Shown: in pieces, positions 1 through 8,536 of the stretch
How positions within the stretch are numbered: position 1 is the first letter of the stretch
Layout: each line of letters starts with the position of its first letter
Assembly: GCA_013287985.1 (NCBI GenBank)
Contig: JABDCT010000003.1
Span: 29,280 to 93,279, forward strand
Origin: Chlamydiota bacterium
GTDB lineage: Bacteria > Chlamydiota > Chlamydiia > Chlamydiales > Rhabdochlamydiaceae
Direction: 5' to 3'
Length of the DNA stretch: 64,000 nucleotides
Made by a program: the position numbers and the translations under genes
The notes under the pieces: model-generated
What the model was told of the DNA's origin: nothing
Databases searched by the model: none
Seen by the model: only the letters and a program-made list of their open reading frames with translations

Positions 1-66
1 GGGGCATCTCTCGTCGTCGTGCTCAACGGTCTGCGCCTTCTTAAGTATGAAGAAAACGCTCCATAA
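1..66 (+). CDS. C-terminal end of a heavy-metal P1B-type ATPase (partial)
   Basis: The first 22 codons are open in frame 1 and end at TAA 64-66, giving a C-terminus that contains VVVLNGLRLLKYEE. The pattern 'ASL-VVxNGLRLL' is characteristic of the last transmembrane helix of P1B-type cation ATPases of the ZntA/CadA type, which pump zinc, cadmium, lead or cobalt across the inner membrane. All catalytic domains lie outside the window, so metal specificity cannot be judged. The stop lies only 14 bases before the asd start, so the two genes may be co-transcribed. The call rests on a short tail and is therefore moderate. Confidence 0.6.
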   Translation, partial: GASLVVVLNGLRLLKYEENAP

Positions 67-80
67 TCTAGAATATCGTC

Positions 81-1091
81 ATGCAAGTGGCAATTGTCGG
101 TCCCACGGGCGCGGTGGGCATGGAGCTTTTGAAGCTCCTCGAGAAACGCGCCTTTCCCCTGAAACGCCTGCGCCTATTCGGTTCTCCCGCGTCTATCGGG
201 AAAAAACTCTCTTTCAAAGGTGAGCTACTTCCCGTCGAGCCAATCGATTTTCATGGAGTTGATCTTGCGATTTTCTGCACCTCGCGAACGGTTTCAATAG
301 AACTTGCGCCTCTTGCACGGTCTGCAGGAACTATCGTAATCGACAACAGTTCCGCTTTCCGCCTCAACCCCGATGTGCCGCTTGTGATCCCCGAGATCAA
401 TGGTGACACCCTCAAAACGCATCAAGGGATGATCGCCTCTCCCAACTGCACCACGACGATAATGCTTCTGCCGCTTGCTCCACTCCATCGCAGGGCCAAG
501 ATCAAACGCATCGTCGCTGCGACCTACCAGGCAGCCAGCGGCGCAGGCATCGCCGCCATGGAAGAGCTCAAGGAAGAGACGCGCGCGCACCTCAGCAATA
601 CTCCTTTCGAGCGCACCGTCATGCCTCACCCTTACGCTTTTAATCTTTTTCCGCACGACTCTCCCCTTTTGCCGCACGGCTACGCCGAAGAAGAGATGAA
701 GATGCTCCACGAGACGCGCAAGATACTCGGCGACGAGTCGATCCAGGTGACGGCGACATGTGTGCGCGTCCCCGTGCTGCGTGCGCATGCAGAAGCGCTC
801 AATGTGGAATTCCGGAGCGAACTCTCGAAAGAAGAGGCGCTCGCACTTTTGCGTACTACCGCCGGCGTTACTCTCCTCGAGGATTGGGAAAATAATCGCT
901 TCCCTATGCCTAGCGATGCAACAGAAAGCGAGCAGGTCTTTTGCGGCCGCCTGCGCGTCGATCAGTCTCAAGTCCGTACGCTGGAAATGTGGGTCGTTGG
1001 CGACCAGCTCCTGAAAGGCGCAGCGCTCAATAATATTCAAATAGCAGAAGGACTTGTGCTCCTTAACAAAAGTTTTTGCTCTTTGGGCTGA
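81..1091 (+). CDS. asd: Aspartate-semialdehyde dehydrogenase
   Basis: This enzyme makes L-aspartate-4-semialdehyde from aspartyl phosphate with NADPH, the branch point to lysine/diaminopimelate, threonine and methionine. The 336-residue protein has the N-terminal dinucleotide motif GPTGAVG (7-13) and the active-site SPNCTT (Cys about 123), and it has the usual family length. The last codons, including the stop at 1089-1091, lie inside the left arm of a large palindrome (1056-1219). The final dozen or so residues (about VLLNKSFCSLG) are therefore encoded by repeat sequence and are probably a locus-specific extension. The downstream MFS gene is on the same strand on the other side of the palindrome. 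Confidence 0.96.
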   Translation: MQVAIVGPTGAVGMELLKLLEKRAFPLKRLRLFGSPASIGKKLSFKGELLPVEPIDFHGVDLAIFCTSRTVSIELAPLARSAGTIVIDNSSAFRLNPDVPLVIPEINGDTLKTHQGMIASPNCTTTIMLLPLAPLHRRAKIKRIVAATYQAASGAGIAAMEELKEETRAHLSNTPFERTVMPHPYAFNLFPHDSPLLPHGYAEEEMKMLHETRKILGDESIQVTATCVRVPVLRAHAEALNVEFRSELSKEEALALLRTTAGVTLLEDWENNRFPMPSDATESEQVFCGRLRVDQSQVRTLEMWVVGDQLLKGAALNNIQIAEGLVLLNKSFCSLG

Positions 1092-1219
1092 CGTGAAAGC
1101 TCCCGGGGTTGAGTTCTCGCAAAAGGGGTTGTATTGAATTAATACTACCCCTTTTGCGAGAATCTCAACCGCGGGGCTTTGACGCAGCCGAAAGAGCAAA
1201 CCCTTTTGTTAAGGAGCAC
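1056..1219. repeat. Large palindrome, family 1, copy A
   Basis: A 164-bp near-perfect inverted repeat with arms of about 80 bp around an AT-rich centre near 1137. The outer tips read GTGCTCCTTAACAAAAG on the left and the reverse complement on the right. The core (GTGAAAGCTCCCGGGGTTGAG, then CGCAAAAGGGG) recurs in copies B and D. The left arm encodes the C-terminus and stop of asd. The right tip supplies AAGGAG, the ribosome-binding site of the next gene. It encodes no transposase and has no U-tract, so it is neither an insertion sequence nor a simple terminator. Confidence 0.9.
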
Positions 1220-1222
1220 TGT

Positions 1223-2716
1223 GTGAATAATAAATGGTGGATTTTAGCAGCGATGACGAGCTGCATCTCAATGATCTTTATCGATATTACCGTGCTCCCC
1301 GTTGCACTCCCTACGATCGAGCGCCTGCTCGGCATTTCGGAGACAGGGTTGCACTGGATCGTCAACGCCTACACCCTCGCTCTCACGGTGCTCGTCCTCC
1401 CCGGCGGAAGGCTTGGCGACATGTTGGGCCACCGCAAGGTCTTCTTCTGGGGGCTTACGATGTTCGCTCTCTTTTCAGCTCTCTGTGGACTCAGCAATAG
1501 CGGATGGTGGTTCATCGCAAGCCGCGCTCTCCAGGGCGTAGGCGGAGCGCTGCTGCTCCCCTGCACGACGGCCATCTTGATGGATGCATTTCCCTATAAA
1601 GAGCGGGGAAAAGCGATGGGCATCTACATCGGCGTGGGGTCGATCTTTCTCGCTACTGGCCCCTTTGTCGGGGGCATCTTCACTCAATATGTCTCCTGGC
1701 GTCTCGTCTTCTGGATCAACGTACCCATCGCCCTGATCGGTTTTATCCTCGCCTACTTTTCTGTGCCGCGCACGCCGGGAAAGAAGGAGTCGTTCGATGT
1801 ACGCGGTTTTCTCACCCTCTCTCTTGGTGTCAGCGCCATTGTAGTTGCGCTTATGGAGGCAGATGTCTGGAGCTGGAGCTCTCCCTTGACACTCGGTCTG
1901 CTCGCTCTTGGATTAGTGCTTTTGGCTCTATTGATTTACGTCGACCGACATGCGGAAAAGCCCTACATCGACTTCTCACTATTTAAGGAGCGGACCTTTC
2001 TGGGAACGCTTATCGCCATCTTTTGCACACAATTTATGATCATGCTAACGGTCTTCTGGAGTATCTACTTCCAGACGGGCTTAGACTTTTCCCCTGCAAA
2101 AAGCGGCTGGCTCAGTCTGCTCGGCAACTCTCCCCTCATTATCACGGCGCCTCTAGGCGGGTATCTGCTCGACCGCTTTGGCCCGCGCGTGCCGATCACT
2201 ATCGGGTTTTGCCTCGTGCTCGGGGCTCTATTCTTCTTCTATCAGGTGTATGACACAGGAAGTATTCCGCTTATTCTTGCATCAGTTATCCCGTTTGGCT
2301 GCGGTATTCCGATGATTATCACCCCTTGCATGACCTCCGCTCTACAGCACACTCCCGTTCACAAGCGTGGCCTAGCATCGGGCACCCTCGTCATGCTGCG
2401 CCAGCTCGGCTCGACGCTCGGACTCGCCGTCTTCGGCTCACTTTTTTTGAGCCGCATGCATATCAACCTGATCAAATCTTTTGCACAAAATCCCGATACA
2501 GCCTCGGTAGCACCCGAACAGTTCACGGGGATTCTCGCCAAGACGCCATCTGCAGTTACCGCTCTAGAGCAGTTTCCAGAGGCGGTTCAGGGGTTTATTA
2601 CGAAGAGTTTTGAGCTGGCTAACAATAGCGCTTTTGCGGTGATTAATCTGCTGGGGATAGCGGTGATGTTCGTAGGGTTTTTAGCTGCTCTTTTTCTAAT
2701 CAAGAAGAATGCCTAA
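1223..2716 (+). CDS. MFS drug-efflux transporter, DHA2 (14-TM) type
   Basis: A 497-residue inner-membrane major facilitator. It has motif A (GGRLGDMLGHRKVF) after helix 2 and multiple long hydrophobic helices, the length expected of the 14-helix EmrB/QacA-type proton-driven exporters. The substrate cannot be predicted. The GTG at 1223 is chosen because AAGGAG (1211-1216) lies six bases upstream. A longer reading from TTG 1109 would translate the palindrome arm and is rejected. Its ribosome-binding site is part of palindrome A, so translation could depend on whether that structure folds in the mRNA. There is no EmrA-like partner nearby. Confidence 0.85.
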   Translation: MNNKWWILAAMTSCISMIFIDITVLPVALPTIERLLGISETGLHWIVNAYTLALTVLVLPGGRLGDMLGHRKVFFWGLTMFALFSALCGLSNSGWWFIASRALQGVGGALLLPCTTAILMDAFPYKERGKAMGIYIGVGSIFLATGPFVGGIFTQYVSWRLVFWINVPIALIGFILAYFSVPRTPGKKESFDVRGFLTLSLGVSAIVVALMEADVWSWSSPLTLGLLALGLVLLALLIYVDRHAEKPYIDFSLFKERTFLGTLIAIFCTQFMIMLTVFWSIYFQTGLDFSPAKSGWLSLLGNSPLIITAPLGGYLLDRFGPRVPITIGFCLVLGALFFFYQVYDTGSIPLILASVIPFGCGIPMIITPCMTSALQHTPVHKRGLASGTLVMLRQLGSTLGLAVFGSLFLSRMHINLIKSFAQNPDTASVAPEQFTGILAKTPSAVTALEQFPEAVQGFITKSFELANNSAFAVINLLGIAVMFVGFLAALFLIKKNA

Positions 2717-2723
2717 CCAATTT

Positions 2724-2748
2724 AATCTCCGCATATTGTGCGGAGATT
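2724..2748. terminator. Stem-loop after the MFS gene
   Basis: AATCTCCGCA and TGCGGAGATT form a perfect 10-bp stem with a 5-base loop, between convergent genes. There is no clear U-tract on either side, so it is a weak intrinsic terminator or an mRNA 3'-end stabiliser. A further half copy (TCTCCGCA) follows at about 2760. Confidence 0.45.
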
Positions 2749-2783
2749 ACGAGGATTATTCTCCGCATCCACGTCTTAAGTTA

Positions 2784-3377
2784 TTAAGATACTATAATTT
2801 GTAAAAATTGAAGCATGCGCTTTTGCTTCTCCGTTCTCTCTTGCTTGGCCAGCCAGATATAGGACCCTCTCACCTGTTCTCTGTGAGGCTTTAGAGCCTT
2901 AACCATTGAGTCATGGAGGAAGGGAAATGAGTAATAGAGAGCGAGCTTTTTCGGCATCGTATCCATCATGTCGAGAAGCTGCTTGGTCACTTGATCGAAA
3001 TCGACGCCTTGTTCATCTTTGATGAGCGCCTCAATCTGCGGCACTTTGTCTTGATTAGCGATGAGAAAAACCGCACAGCGCTTGGAATCCCAGCTTTTAA
3101 AAATCGCTCCGAATTGAGGATTCTTAAGAAGCGTTTCTGCAACTTGTGCGTTGTACCTGAGGAATTCAGCGCGATCGTTTTCATAAAGATCCATGTAATC
3201 TGGCTCTTGCCTTGCAAAGCAGAAGAAAATTTTCTTCAAAAATGCCCAGATCATATCGAAGCAAGAGCTGCAATAGCCTTTGCTTTCTATACTGCTTTCA
3301 CTATGGACGAACGCGCGTTTGACGGGTTCATACTCAAAGACGGGTGGAATAGACTTTTGGATCGGTGGAATTTCCAT
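2784..3377 (-). CDS. Hypothetical protein, Cys/Phe-rich hydrophobic patch
   Basis: A 197-residue protein of no recognised family. Residues about 35-55 form a short Cys- and aromatic-rich hydrophobic stretch (FDMIWAFLKKIFFCFA), and the rest is charged and probably helical. There is no signal peptide. It starts 9 bases after the RluA-family gene on the same strand and may be translated with it. Proteins of this type, soluble with one short hydrophobic patch and no known domain, are common among chlamydial accessory genes and include host-directed effectors, but nothing here proves secretion. Confidence 0.6.
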   Translation of the reverse strand: MEIPPIQKSIPPVFEYEPVKRAFVHSESSIESKGYCSSCFDMIWAFLKKIFFCFARQEPDYMDLYENDRAEFLRYNAQVAETLLKNPQFGAIFKSWDSKRCAVFLIANQDKVPQIEALIKDEQGVDFDQVTKQLLDMMDTMPKKLALYYSFPFLHDSMVKALKPHREQVRGSYIWLAKQERTEKQKRMLQFLQIIVS

Positions 3378-3386
3378 AAGGAAAAA

Positions 3387-3992
3387 TTATAATGCACAGG
3401 GAGATTCAAATACAAGCTCCGCTGTAGTGACTGGATGTGTCACCATTAGCTTGTGATGATGCAAGGCAATTTTCTTAGAAGCAATGCGACTGCCATATTT
3501 CTCATCGCCCACGATTGGATGCCCGCGATGGCCAAATTGCACGCGGATCTGATGGTAGCGCCCCGTATGGAGTTCAATTTCTACAAGGGTGGTGTCCTTG
3601 TCATGGGAAAGGGCGCGGTAGCTAAGGCGCGCTTCTTTGGCTTCAGGATGGTCTTTTGCAACCACTTCTGCGCGAAAGGAGCCGTGCATGAGGTAGTCCT
3701 CTAGAGTCCCCTCATCTACTTTGCCTTCTACGCGCGCGAGGTAGAATTTGCGGATCTTACGCTGACGCATCGCTTCATTGAGGCGCGTGAGCGCTTTACT
3801 TGTGCGTGCAAAGAGCACCAATCCGCTGACGGGCTTGTCGAGGCGATGGATAGGCTCGAGAAAAACAGCCCCGGGCTTGGCGTATTTCTCTTTCACCCAG
3901 GCTTTTGCCTCATCGCACAGTTGCGGCTGCACTTCGATGCCGGCCGGCTTTTCGACGATAAGAATATGATTGTCAGAATGAATGACGCGCAT
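3387..3992 (-). CDS. RluA-family RNA pseudouridine synthase
   Basis: This enzyme isomerises uridine to pseudouridine in rRNA or tRNA. The 201-residue protein contains the catalytic HRLDKPVSG motif (Asp about 52), KPAG near the N-terminus, and the RYHQIRVQ and VGDEKYG motifs of the family. It has no S4 domain, so it resembles the short RluA/TruC-type enzymes rather than RluC/D. The target site cannot be assigned. Its start is preceded by TTAAGGACC, which is the tip of palindrome B and provides the ribosome-binding site. Confidence 0.9.
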   Translation of the reverse strand: MRVIHSDNHILIVEKPAGIEVQPQLCDEAKAWVKEKYAKPGAVFLEPIHRLDKPVSGLVLFARTSKALTRLNEAMRQRKIRKFYLARVEGKVDEGTLEDYLMHGSFRAEVVAKDHPEAKEARLSYRALSHDKDTTLVEIELHTGRYHQIRVQFGHRGHPIVGDEKYGSRIASKKIALHHHKLMVTHPVTTAELVFESPCAL

Positions 3993-3994
3993 TA

Positions 3995-4157
3995 ATGGTC
4001 CTTAACATAAGTTTTTGGCGTTTGGGCTGACGTGAAAGCTCCCGCGGTTAGTCCCGCGTAAAAGGGGTAGTATTAATTCAATACTACCCCTTTTACGCGG
4101 GACTAACCCCGGGGCTTTGACGCAGCCGAAACGCCAAAAACTTTTGTTAAGGACCAT
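3995..4157. repeat. Large palindrome, family 1, copy B
   Basis: A 163-bp inverted repeat with a core like copy A, tipped by ATGGTCCTTAACA. The left tip (read on the minus strand) carries the AAGGA of the RluA-family gene, and the right tip carries the stop codon of the TrmH-family gene at 4147-4149. Compared with copy A it differs by paired changes. The stem triplet before TTTGGGC is GCG here and CTC in A, each matched on the opposite arm, and the core reads CCCGCGTAAAAGGGG, also matched. Confidence 0.9.
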
Positions 4158-4932
4158 ACCGTTGTCTCAGCACCTCGTATAGTAGTAGAGTGGCGGCTGT
4201 CGAAACGTTGAGCGAATCCGCCACACCGCGCATGGGGATGCGCACTTGAATATCGGCTGCTTTCATCCAGAGATCGGTCAAACCGAGCTGCTCCGTCCCA
4301 ACGACAATCGCGATTTTGCCCCTCAGATCCGCGTCTGTGAATTCCTCTTTGGCAGCAGGAGTAGCTGCGACGACCTTTACGCCATGTTCTTTGAGCCAAT
4401 TAAAAGCTTCGCTCCCGTCTGCTTCGACGACAGGCAGTGTAAATAGGGTTCCTACGCTGGCGCGCACGACGTTCGGATTGTAGATATCTGTGCAGCGGTC
4501 GCAGACGATCACGCCATCGGCACCCACACCATCCGCCGAGCGCAGGATCGAACCGAGATTGCCAGGCTTTTCGATGCTTTCTGCGACGAGAAAGAGCGCA
4601 TCGTCCTTACACGGCAGACTCGCAAGTGCGCGCTTCATCTGCACGCCAATGGCGAGAAGTCCATCGGGGCGATCGCGATAGGAGAGCTTGCGAAAAACCG
4701 CCTCGGAGCAGGGGAGGACTTTTGCTTCGCACGCCATAATCAGCGCTCGCTCATTCTCGCCGAGGAATAGTTCAGGACAGGTGAACAGCTTGTCAATAAC
4801 GACGCCACCTTTGACTGCGCGCGATAGTTCGCGATAGCCCTCGATCAGAAATAGGCCGGTCTCATCGCGCTCTCTGCGGTCTTGCAGGCGGATCGCCGCT
4901 TTCACTTGCTCATTTTGTAAACTCGTTAGCAT
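4147..4932 (-). CDS. TrmH/SpoU-family RNA 2'-O-methyltransferase
   Basis: Transfers methyl from S-adenosylmethionine to a ribose 2'-OH of rRNA or tRNA, using the knotted SPOUT fold. The 261-residue protein shows all three SpoU motifs: EKPGNLGSILRSADG (motif 1), IVVGTEQLGL (motif 2) and IPMRGVADSLNVSTAA (motif 3), after an N-terminal substrate-binding domain. The ATG at 4932 is chosen because GAGG lies five bases upstream. It overlaps the preceding methyltransferase gene by 7 bases, which suggests coupling. The stop codon lies within the tip of palindrome B. The exact RNA target is unknown. Confidence 0.9.
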   Translation of the reverse strand: MLTSLQNEQVKAAIRLQDRRERDETGLFLIEGYRELSRAVKGGVVIDKLFTCPELFLGENERALIMACEAKVLPCSEAVFRKLSYRDRPDGLLAIGVQMKRALASLPCKDDALFLVAESIEKPGNLGSILRSADGVGADGVIVCDRCTDIYNPNVVRASVGTLFTLPVVEADGSEAFNWLKEHGVKVVAATPAAKEEFTDADLRGKIAIVVGTEQLGLTDLWMKAADIQVRIPMRGVADSLNVSTAATLLLYEVLRQRYGP

Positions 4933-5747
4933 GACCACCTCGCAAAACAGCCGCTGGGAAGAGGGCGCGCACCCTCAATCACCATTTCGCCCTCTTCGAT
5001 TTTTCCGGGAGCTCCTTGCATCATCTCTTCCATGACATAGCGCATCACAAGCGGCGTCATGCCGGGCGTGTGGGTCGAGAGCGCCACGAACCGCGGCGTC
5101 TTTGAGAGCAGTGCGCGGCAGCGCGCAAGAAGAGGAAGCAGGTCGCGTTCGATCTTGAAGACCTCGCCCTGATTCCCTCTGCCAAAGCTCGGCGGATCGA
5201 GAATGATGCCGTCATAGACACGGCCCCGTGTCTCTTCGCGCTTCAAAAATTTGAGCACATCGTCAACGATCCAGCGAATCGGTTTGTCTTGCAAAGAGTT
5301 GAGAGCGGCATTTTCGCGCGCCCAGCTCACCATGCCCTTGGAAGCGTCGAGGTGGCACACTTCCGCTCCTGCGCGTGCGCAAGCGAGCGTCGCCGCCCCC
5401 GAATAGGCAAAGAGGTTGAGGACGCGCGTGCCCTTGCTGATATTTTCTGCCGCCCATTTCCAGAGCAGGCTATGTTCGGGAAAGAGGCCGAGATGGCCAA
5501 AATCGGTGGGAGCCACTTTGAAAGTAATGCCATGTGTTTCAACAGTCCATGAATCGGGAACCGAGGTGCGCCACTGCCATCGATTGCCCTCGTCGTCGCG
5601 CGAAAAGCGGCCGTGGGCTGCACGCCATTTTTCTTGGGGAAGCGCCGGCTTCCACACAGCTGCAGCGCAGGGGCGGATGAGCACGTATGATCCAAAGCGC
5701 TCCAGTTTTTCCTGGTTGCCGCTATCTAGTAATTCGTATCGATGCAT
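4926..5747 (-). CDS. Class I SAM-dependent methyltransferase, RlmI-like
   Basis: A 273-residue protein with a Rossmann methyltransferase domain. It has VLNLFAYSGAAT (SAM-binding motif I), CHLDASKG (motif II) and LDPPSFGRG (motif IV, DPPS), a set typical of the RlmI/RlmK group that methylates 23S rRNA cytosine or guanine. It is shorter than E. coli RlmI (about 396 residues) and lacks the N-terminal PUA domain. It lies upstream of and overlaps the TrmH-family gene, forming a small RNA-modification operon. No good ribosome-binding site is seen before the ATG at 5747. Confidence 0.82.
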   Translation of the reverse strand: MHRYELLDSGNQEKLERFGSYVLIRPCAAAVWKPALPQEKWRAAHGRFSRDDEGNRWQWRTSVPDSWTVETHGITFKVAPTDFGHLGLFPEHSLLWKWAAENISKGTRVLNLFAYSGAATLACARAGAEVCHLDASKGMVSWARENAALNSLQDKPIRWIVDDVLKFLKREETRGRVYDGIILDPPSFGRGNQGEVFKIERDLLPLLARCRALLSKTPRFVALSTHTPGMTPLVMRYVMEEMMQGAPGKIEEGEMVIEGARPLPSGCFARWSC

Positions 5748-5770
5748 GCGAAGATTTTACCAGAAAGTGG

Positions 5771-5798
5771 TTGAAAAAGAAACACAGTTCATTATAAT
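5771..5798 (+). promoter_or_regulatory. Predicted sigma-70-type promoter
   Basis: TTGAAA (5771-5776), a 16-base spacer and a perfect TATAAT (5793-5798). Transcription would start near 5805, only a few bases before the ATG at 5809, giving an almost leaderless mRNA for the next gene. Confidence 0.6.
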
Positions 5799-5808
5799 TT
5801 TTATCCCC

Positions 5809-6303
5809 ATGCGAGTAATTCTTTTCCTTGTCATTTTTTCTTCACTTTTTGGTTCAGAAGAAACTGCGCTAAATTATTTTGAAAATAAAGACTATATATC
5901 AGCGCTAATAGAATTTGAAAGATGCGAAGAGACGGACTCCGTGCTCTTGGGCAAAGCCCTCTGCCACGCCTGCTTGAATGAGCAGGAAGAAACGGAAGAG
6001 ACACTAGGTAGGCTGCACATTTTACTAGTAGACATCCATCCTTGTAGCGATGAAACACCCTCCGAAGAGTGCCGCAGGAAGGTGCGCGAATCGAGCGGCG
6101 AATTGAAAAGATATGTCGCTTGTTATGTCAGCAATGCCGCTATCGCATGGATATTTAACTCTTTTATCGATGGGCTGGAAAAAGCCGGACTCTACTGCTG
6201 CAAAAAGGGTTCGATGTGGACAACCTGCGCCGCACCGATCGTAGACAAACTAAAAAATTGGAAGGAGTGGGGCATCCCTACTCTTCCTTGGGAATCAGAA
6301 TGA
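5809..6303 (+). CDS. Small secreted cysteine-containing hypothetical protein
   Basis: A 164-residue protein of unknown family. Residues 1-16 (MRVILFLVIFSSLFGS) form a plausible Sec signal peptide, and the mature part is acidic and rich in Cys and Glu (about ten cysteines), suggesting disulfides or metal binding in the periplasm. The ATG at 5809 is preferred because the longer upstream reading is antisense to the methyltransferase gene and a strong promoter lies just upstream. It overlaps the next gene by ATGA, so the two form a translationally coupled pair. Confidence 0.65.
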   Translation: MRVILFLVIFSSLFGSEETALNYFENKDYISALIEFERCEETDSVLLGKALCHACLNEQEETEETLGRLHILLVDIHPCSDETPSEECRRKVRESSGELKRYVACYVSNAAIAWIFNSFIDGLEKAGLYCCKKGSMWTTCAAPIVDKLKNWKEWGIPTLPWESE

Positions 6304-6689
6304 ATAGCTTATTGAATTACGACTACTCCAACTACTGGCTGACAATCACTCCAAAAGGCGAACTGCAAGTTCAAGAAAAGGACCACCTCGTGGTACGCTG
6401 GCTCAAGCGCATCGTCTGCATCTTAACCTGCGGCATGATCGACTTCTACGCGCACATCCGCGCCGAGAAGGTCGCCCAAGTTCTCATCCAGAAACATAAT
6501 GGTTCAAAGCCCCCCCAAGCAGCGCAAATCGTTAGACTCATGGGAATGCTACAAACAAAGACAGGCCGCAAACTCTTTGAAACTCTGGACTTCAATCCAT
6601 TGATTCGGAAACTTTCTTTTGGTACGCCAGGAAGCGGTAAAAAGTCCCAAAAATCGACTGAAACTAAATCCGTTAACAGTCTCTCTTAG
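6300..6689 (+). CDS. Hypothetical protein with one hydrophobic segment
   Basis: A 129-residue protein that starts at the ATGA overlap with the preceding secreted protein. It has one hydrophobic stretch around residues 38-50 (WLKRIVCILTCGMIDFY) and a basic Ser/Lys-rich tail. There is no recognised domain. The coupling suggests that it acts with its neighbour, for example as a membrane partner, but that is inference. The 3' end overlaps the end of the convergent F-box gene by 4 bases. Confidence 0.6.
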   Translation: MNSLLNYDYSNYWLTITPKGELQVQEKDHLVVRWLKRIVCILTCGMIDFYAHIRAEKVAQVLIQKHNGSKPPQAAQIVRLMGMLQTKTGRKLFETLDFNPLIRKLSFGTPGSGKKSQKSTETKSVNSLS

Positions 6690-8401
6690 TCATAAATAAT
6701 GCCAGGGCCTCTTTTGAAATCTGCGACCCTTAAAATTTCATGCGGAGCTGTTCTTTTTACTCCTGCAATCAAGAATTCTGATTTTGCTATTTTCCGCTTT
6801 CCATTTGGTTCAAAATGGGTCGCAGAAAAGTTCGAAATGACAAGTATAGATAAGTCATCGAGTATTATTGCAGCTTTTATCCAATCAATACTAAAACCAA
6901 GCTCGTATATTCTTGTACAATCCCCAGAGAGGTTTAAAGTATATACGTTCTGATGACAACTAGGTTTTGTATCCCAAACAAGAAGTGCGTTAAATTTGGG
7001 ATCAAAATAAGTATCTAGTTTTTCGGGAAGTTGAACAGAAGGATCGATAGGGGAATGATGTAATAGACGACCTCCCTCTCCAAAATGCAGGAGGAAATGT
7101 TGCCTAACCTCTTTATAAATTAAGCACGCTTCTTCATCATGGCGCTTTGGTATGCAAAATTGATTTGATTTAAGATTTTTTTGCAAATCGACCAATAAAG
7201 TGAGTCCATTTTCATCAATTCGATAAATACATCCCTTATTGCAATAGAGTATAATCAATTTCCCTTTACAATCCTCATAGATAGATAAAGGGAATTCTTC
7301 TTCTGGTAAAGATAGTTTATGTATTACTTCTCCAGCCGTAATGGGCAAGCCTGCTGCTAAGATAGCCTTAAACTCAGCAATAATCGGAAACAGTGTAAAT
7401 GAGACGGAAAATTCTGTTGTTTTTTGGGGCTGGCTCTCAATGTTCCAAACCATGCAGCGGATACTTTCCAATCCTTCATAATGAACAGTGAGAATACATT
7501 TATTTGAGGCGTAGATTACAACAGCAGGGAGCCGAGGAATATTTTGAAGCACCATCTGAATCTGCTGAAGATTCAAACCCTTCAATCGAGGAAATATTTG
7601 TAATAAAGGGAAGCAAAGAGGAAGAAGATTTAAAAGATCCGAATTTTGGATTAAGGGCGGAAAGTCGTAGGTCGATAAAATGGCGGGAAAAGGCCGATAG
7701 GACTGATCACAAGACAATTTTGCCTGCAGGGGTCGGAACTCAAATTTCATAGGATCGGGTAATCCCTGAAGGTTTAATTTAGCCGTTTTGAATTCGAACG
7801 AACCAGGCTTGCGGAGTTTTAGCCATATCGCTTTGAAATCACCTTGGGCAGATAAGGAATAGTGAGGATAGCACTTTTTTAAGAAAATGGCGAATACGCG
7901 TGGGTCGCGAGCCAATTTAGAAAAGCGTTTTGAAACAAGGCGTAGACGATGGATGTCTGCGGGATCTAAAAATGAGAAGATATTAAGCAGGATCTCATCC
8001 AATAAAGAGGTCAGAAGATCTACGGTTCCACCTGGTTCGTTTGTGGAAGGGAAATAGACGTAAGGCAGGCTGTCGTCACCCATACGTACTTCGAATGGTT
8101 TGTTTTGGGATAAAGCTACCGTAATTTGTCTGGGCAGTTCGGGGTGACGATTTACATCAAAATTCGGCGGGAGATGGCGCTTGATTTGTTCTGAAATGGA
8201 ATAAACGGGATGGGGTGGTTCTCGATGTTCTTCGTCCATCTCCATCCGCCGATATCTTCGCTGAGGAGATGATGTACAGCAGCAGCAACAGGTATCGGCA
8301 ATGCATTCACCCATATCGCGAGGAAATGCACATATACATTCAGCAAGATCTCCAGGAAATGCGATTAAAAATTCATAAATATCTCTAGGTGTAATACACA
8401 T
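6686..8401 (-). CDS. F-box domain protein, candidate host ubiquitin-ligase adaptor
   Basis: A 571-residue protein with a eukaryote-type F-box at about 130-176 (SLLDEILLNIFSFLDPADI, then RLRLVSKRFSKLARDP). F-boxes bind Skp1 and recruit substrates to SCF ubiquitin ligases; bacteria have no such ligase, so the likely site of action is the host cell. The first 45 residues contain a duplicated 'AFPxD-ECI' element and a CCCCC run (38-42) that could be lipidated by host enzymes. Residues 180-571 resemble no repeat type I can name and may bind the substrate. It has no Sec signal peptide, so type III export is the obvious route. It looks AT-richer than its neighbours, which fits acquisition by transfer. 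Confidence 0.82.
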   Translation of the reverse strand: MCITPRDIYEFLIAFPGDLAECICAFPRDMGECIADTCCCCCTSSPQRRYRRMEMDEEHREPPHPVYSISEQIKRHLPPNFDVNRHPELPRQITVALSQNKPFEVRMGDDSLPYVYFPSTNEPGGTVDLLTSLLDEILLNIFSFLDPADIHRLRLVSKRFSKLARDPRVFAIFLKKCYPHYSLSAQGDFKAIWLKLRKPGSFEFKTAKLNLQGLPDPMKFEFRPLQAKLSCDQSYRPFPAILSTYDFPPLIQNSDLLNLLPLCFPLLQIFPRLKGLNLQQIQMVLQNIPRLPAVVIYASNKCILTVHYEGLESIRCMVWNIESQPQKTTEFSVSFTLFPIIAEFKAILAAGLPITAGEVIHKLSLPEEEFPLSIYEDCKGKLIILYCNKGCIYRIDENGLTLLVDLQKNLKSNQFCIPKRHDEEACLIYKEVRQHFLLHFGEGGRLLHHSPIDPSVQLPEKLDTYFDPKFNALLVWDTKPSCHQNVYTLNLSGDCTRIYELGFSIDWIKAAIILDDLSILVISNFSATHFEPNGKRKIAKSEFLIAGVKRTAPHEILRVADFKRGPGIIYD

Positions 8402-8536
8402 TTAACTTCTCTCAATAATTAATTTTCCACTATTATATACTATCTCTAAATTAATCGATACTATTCAAATATTAGTTATATAAATATCTTGGATGGGGAG
8501 TTTTTTTGGTGATAAGTCTTGAAACTGAGTGATTTG

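Noticed and set aside
294..1199. Long minus-strand frame opposite asd and palindrome A
   Set aside because: It is fully antisense to the well-conserved asd gene, has no ribosome-binding site and encodes no recognisable domain; it is a by-product of asd codon bias.
1056..1219. Palindromes as intrinsic terminators or insertion sequences
   Set aside because: Arms of about 80 bp with no U-tract are far beyond terminator size. They contain no transposase frame and no target-site duplication could be seen, so neither label fits.
1109..1222. N-terminal extension of the MFS protein through palindrome A
   Set aside because: It would begin at a TTG inside the palindrome; the GTG at 1223 has a proper ribosome-binding site and matches the usual family start.
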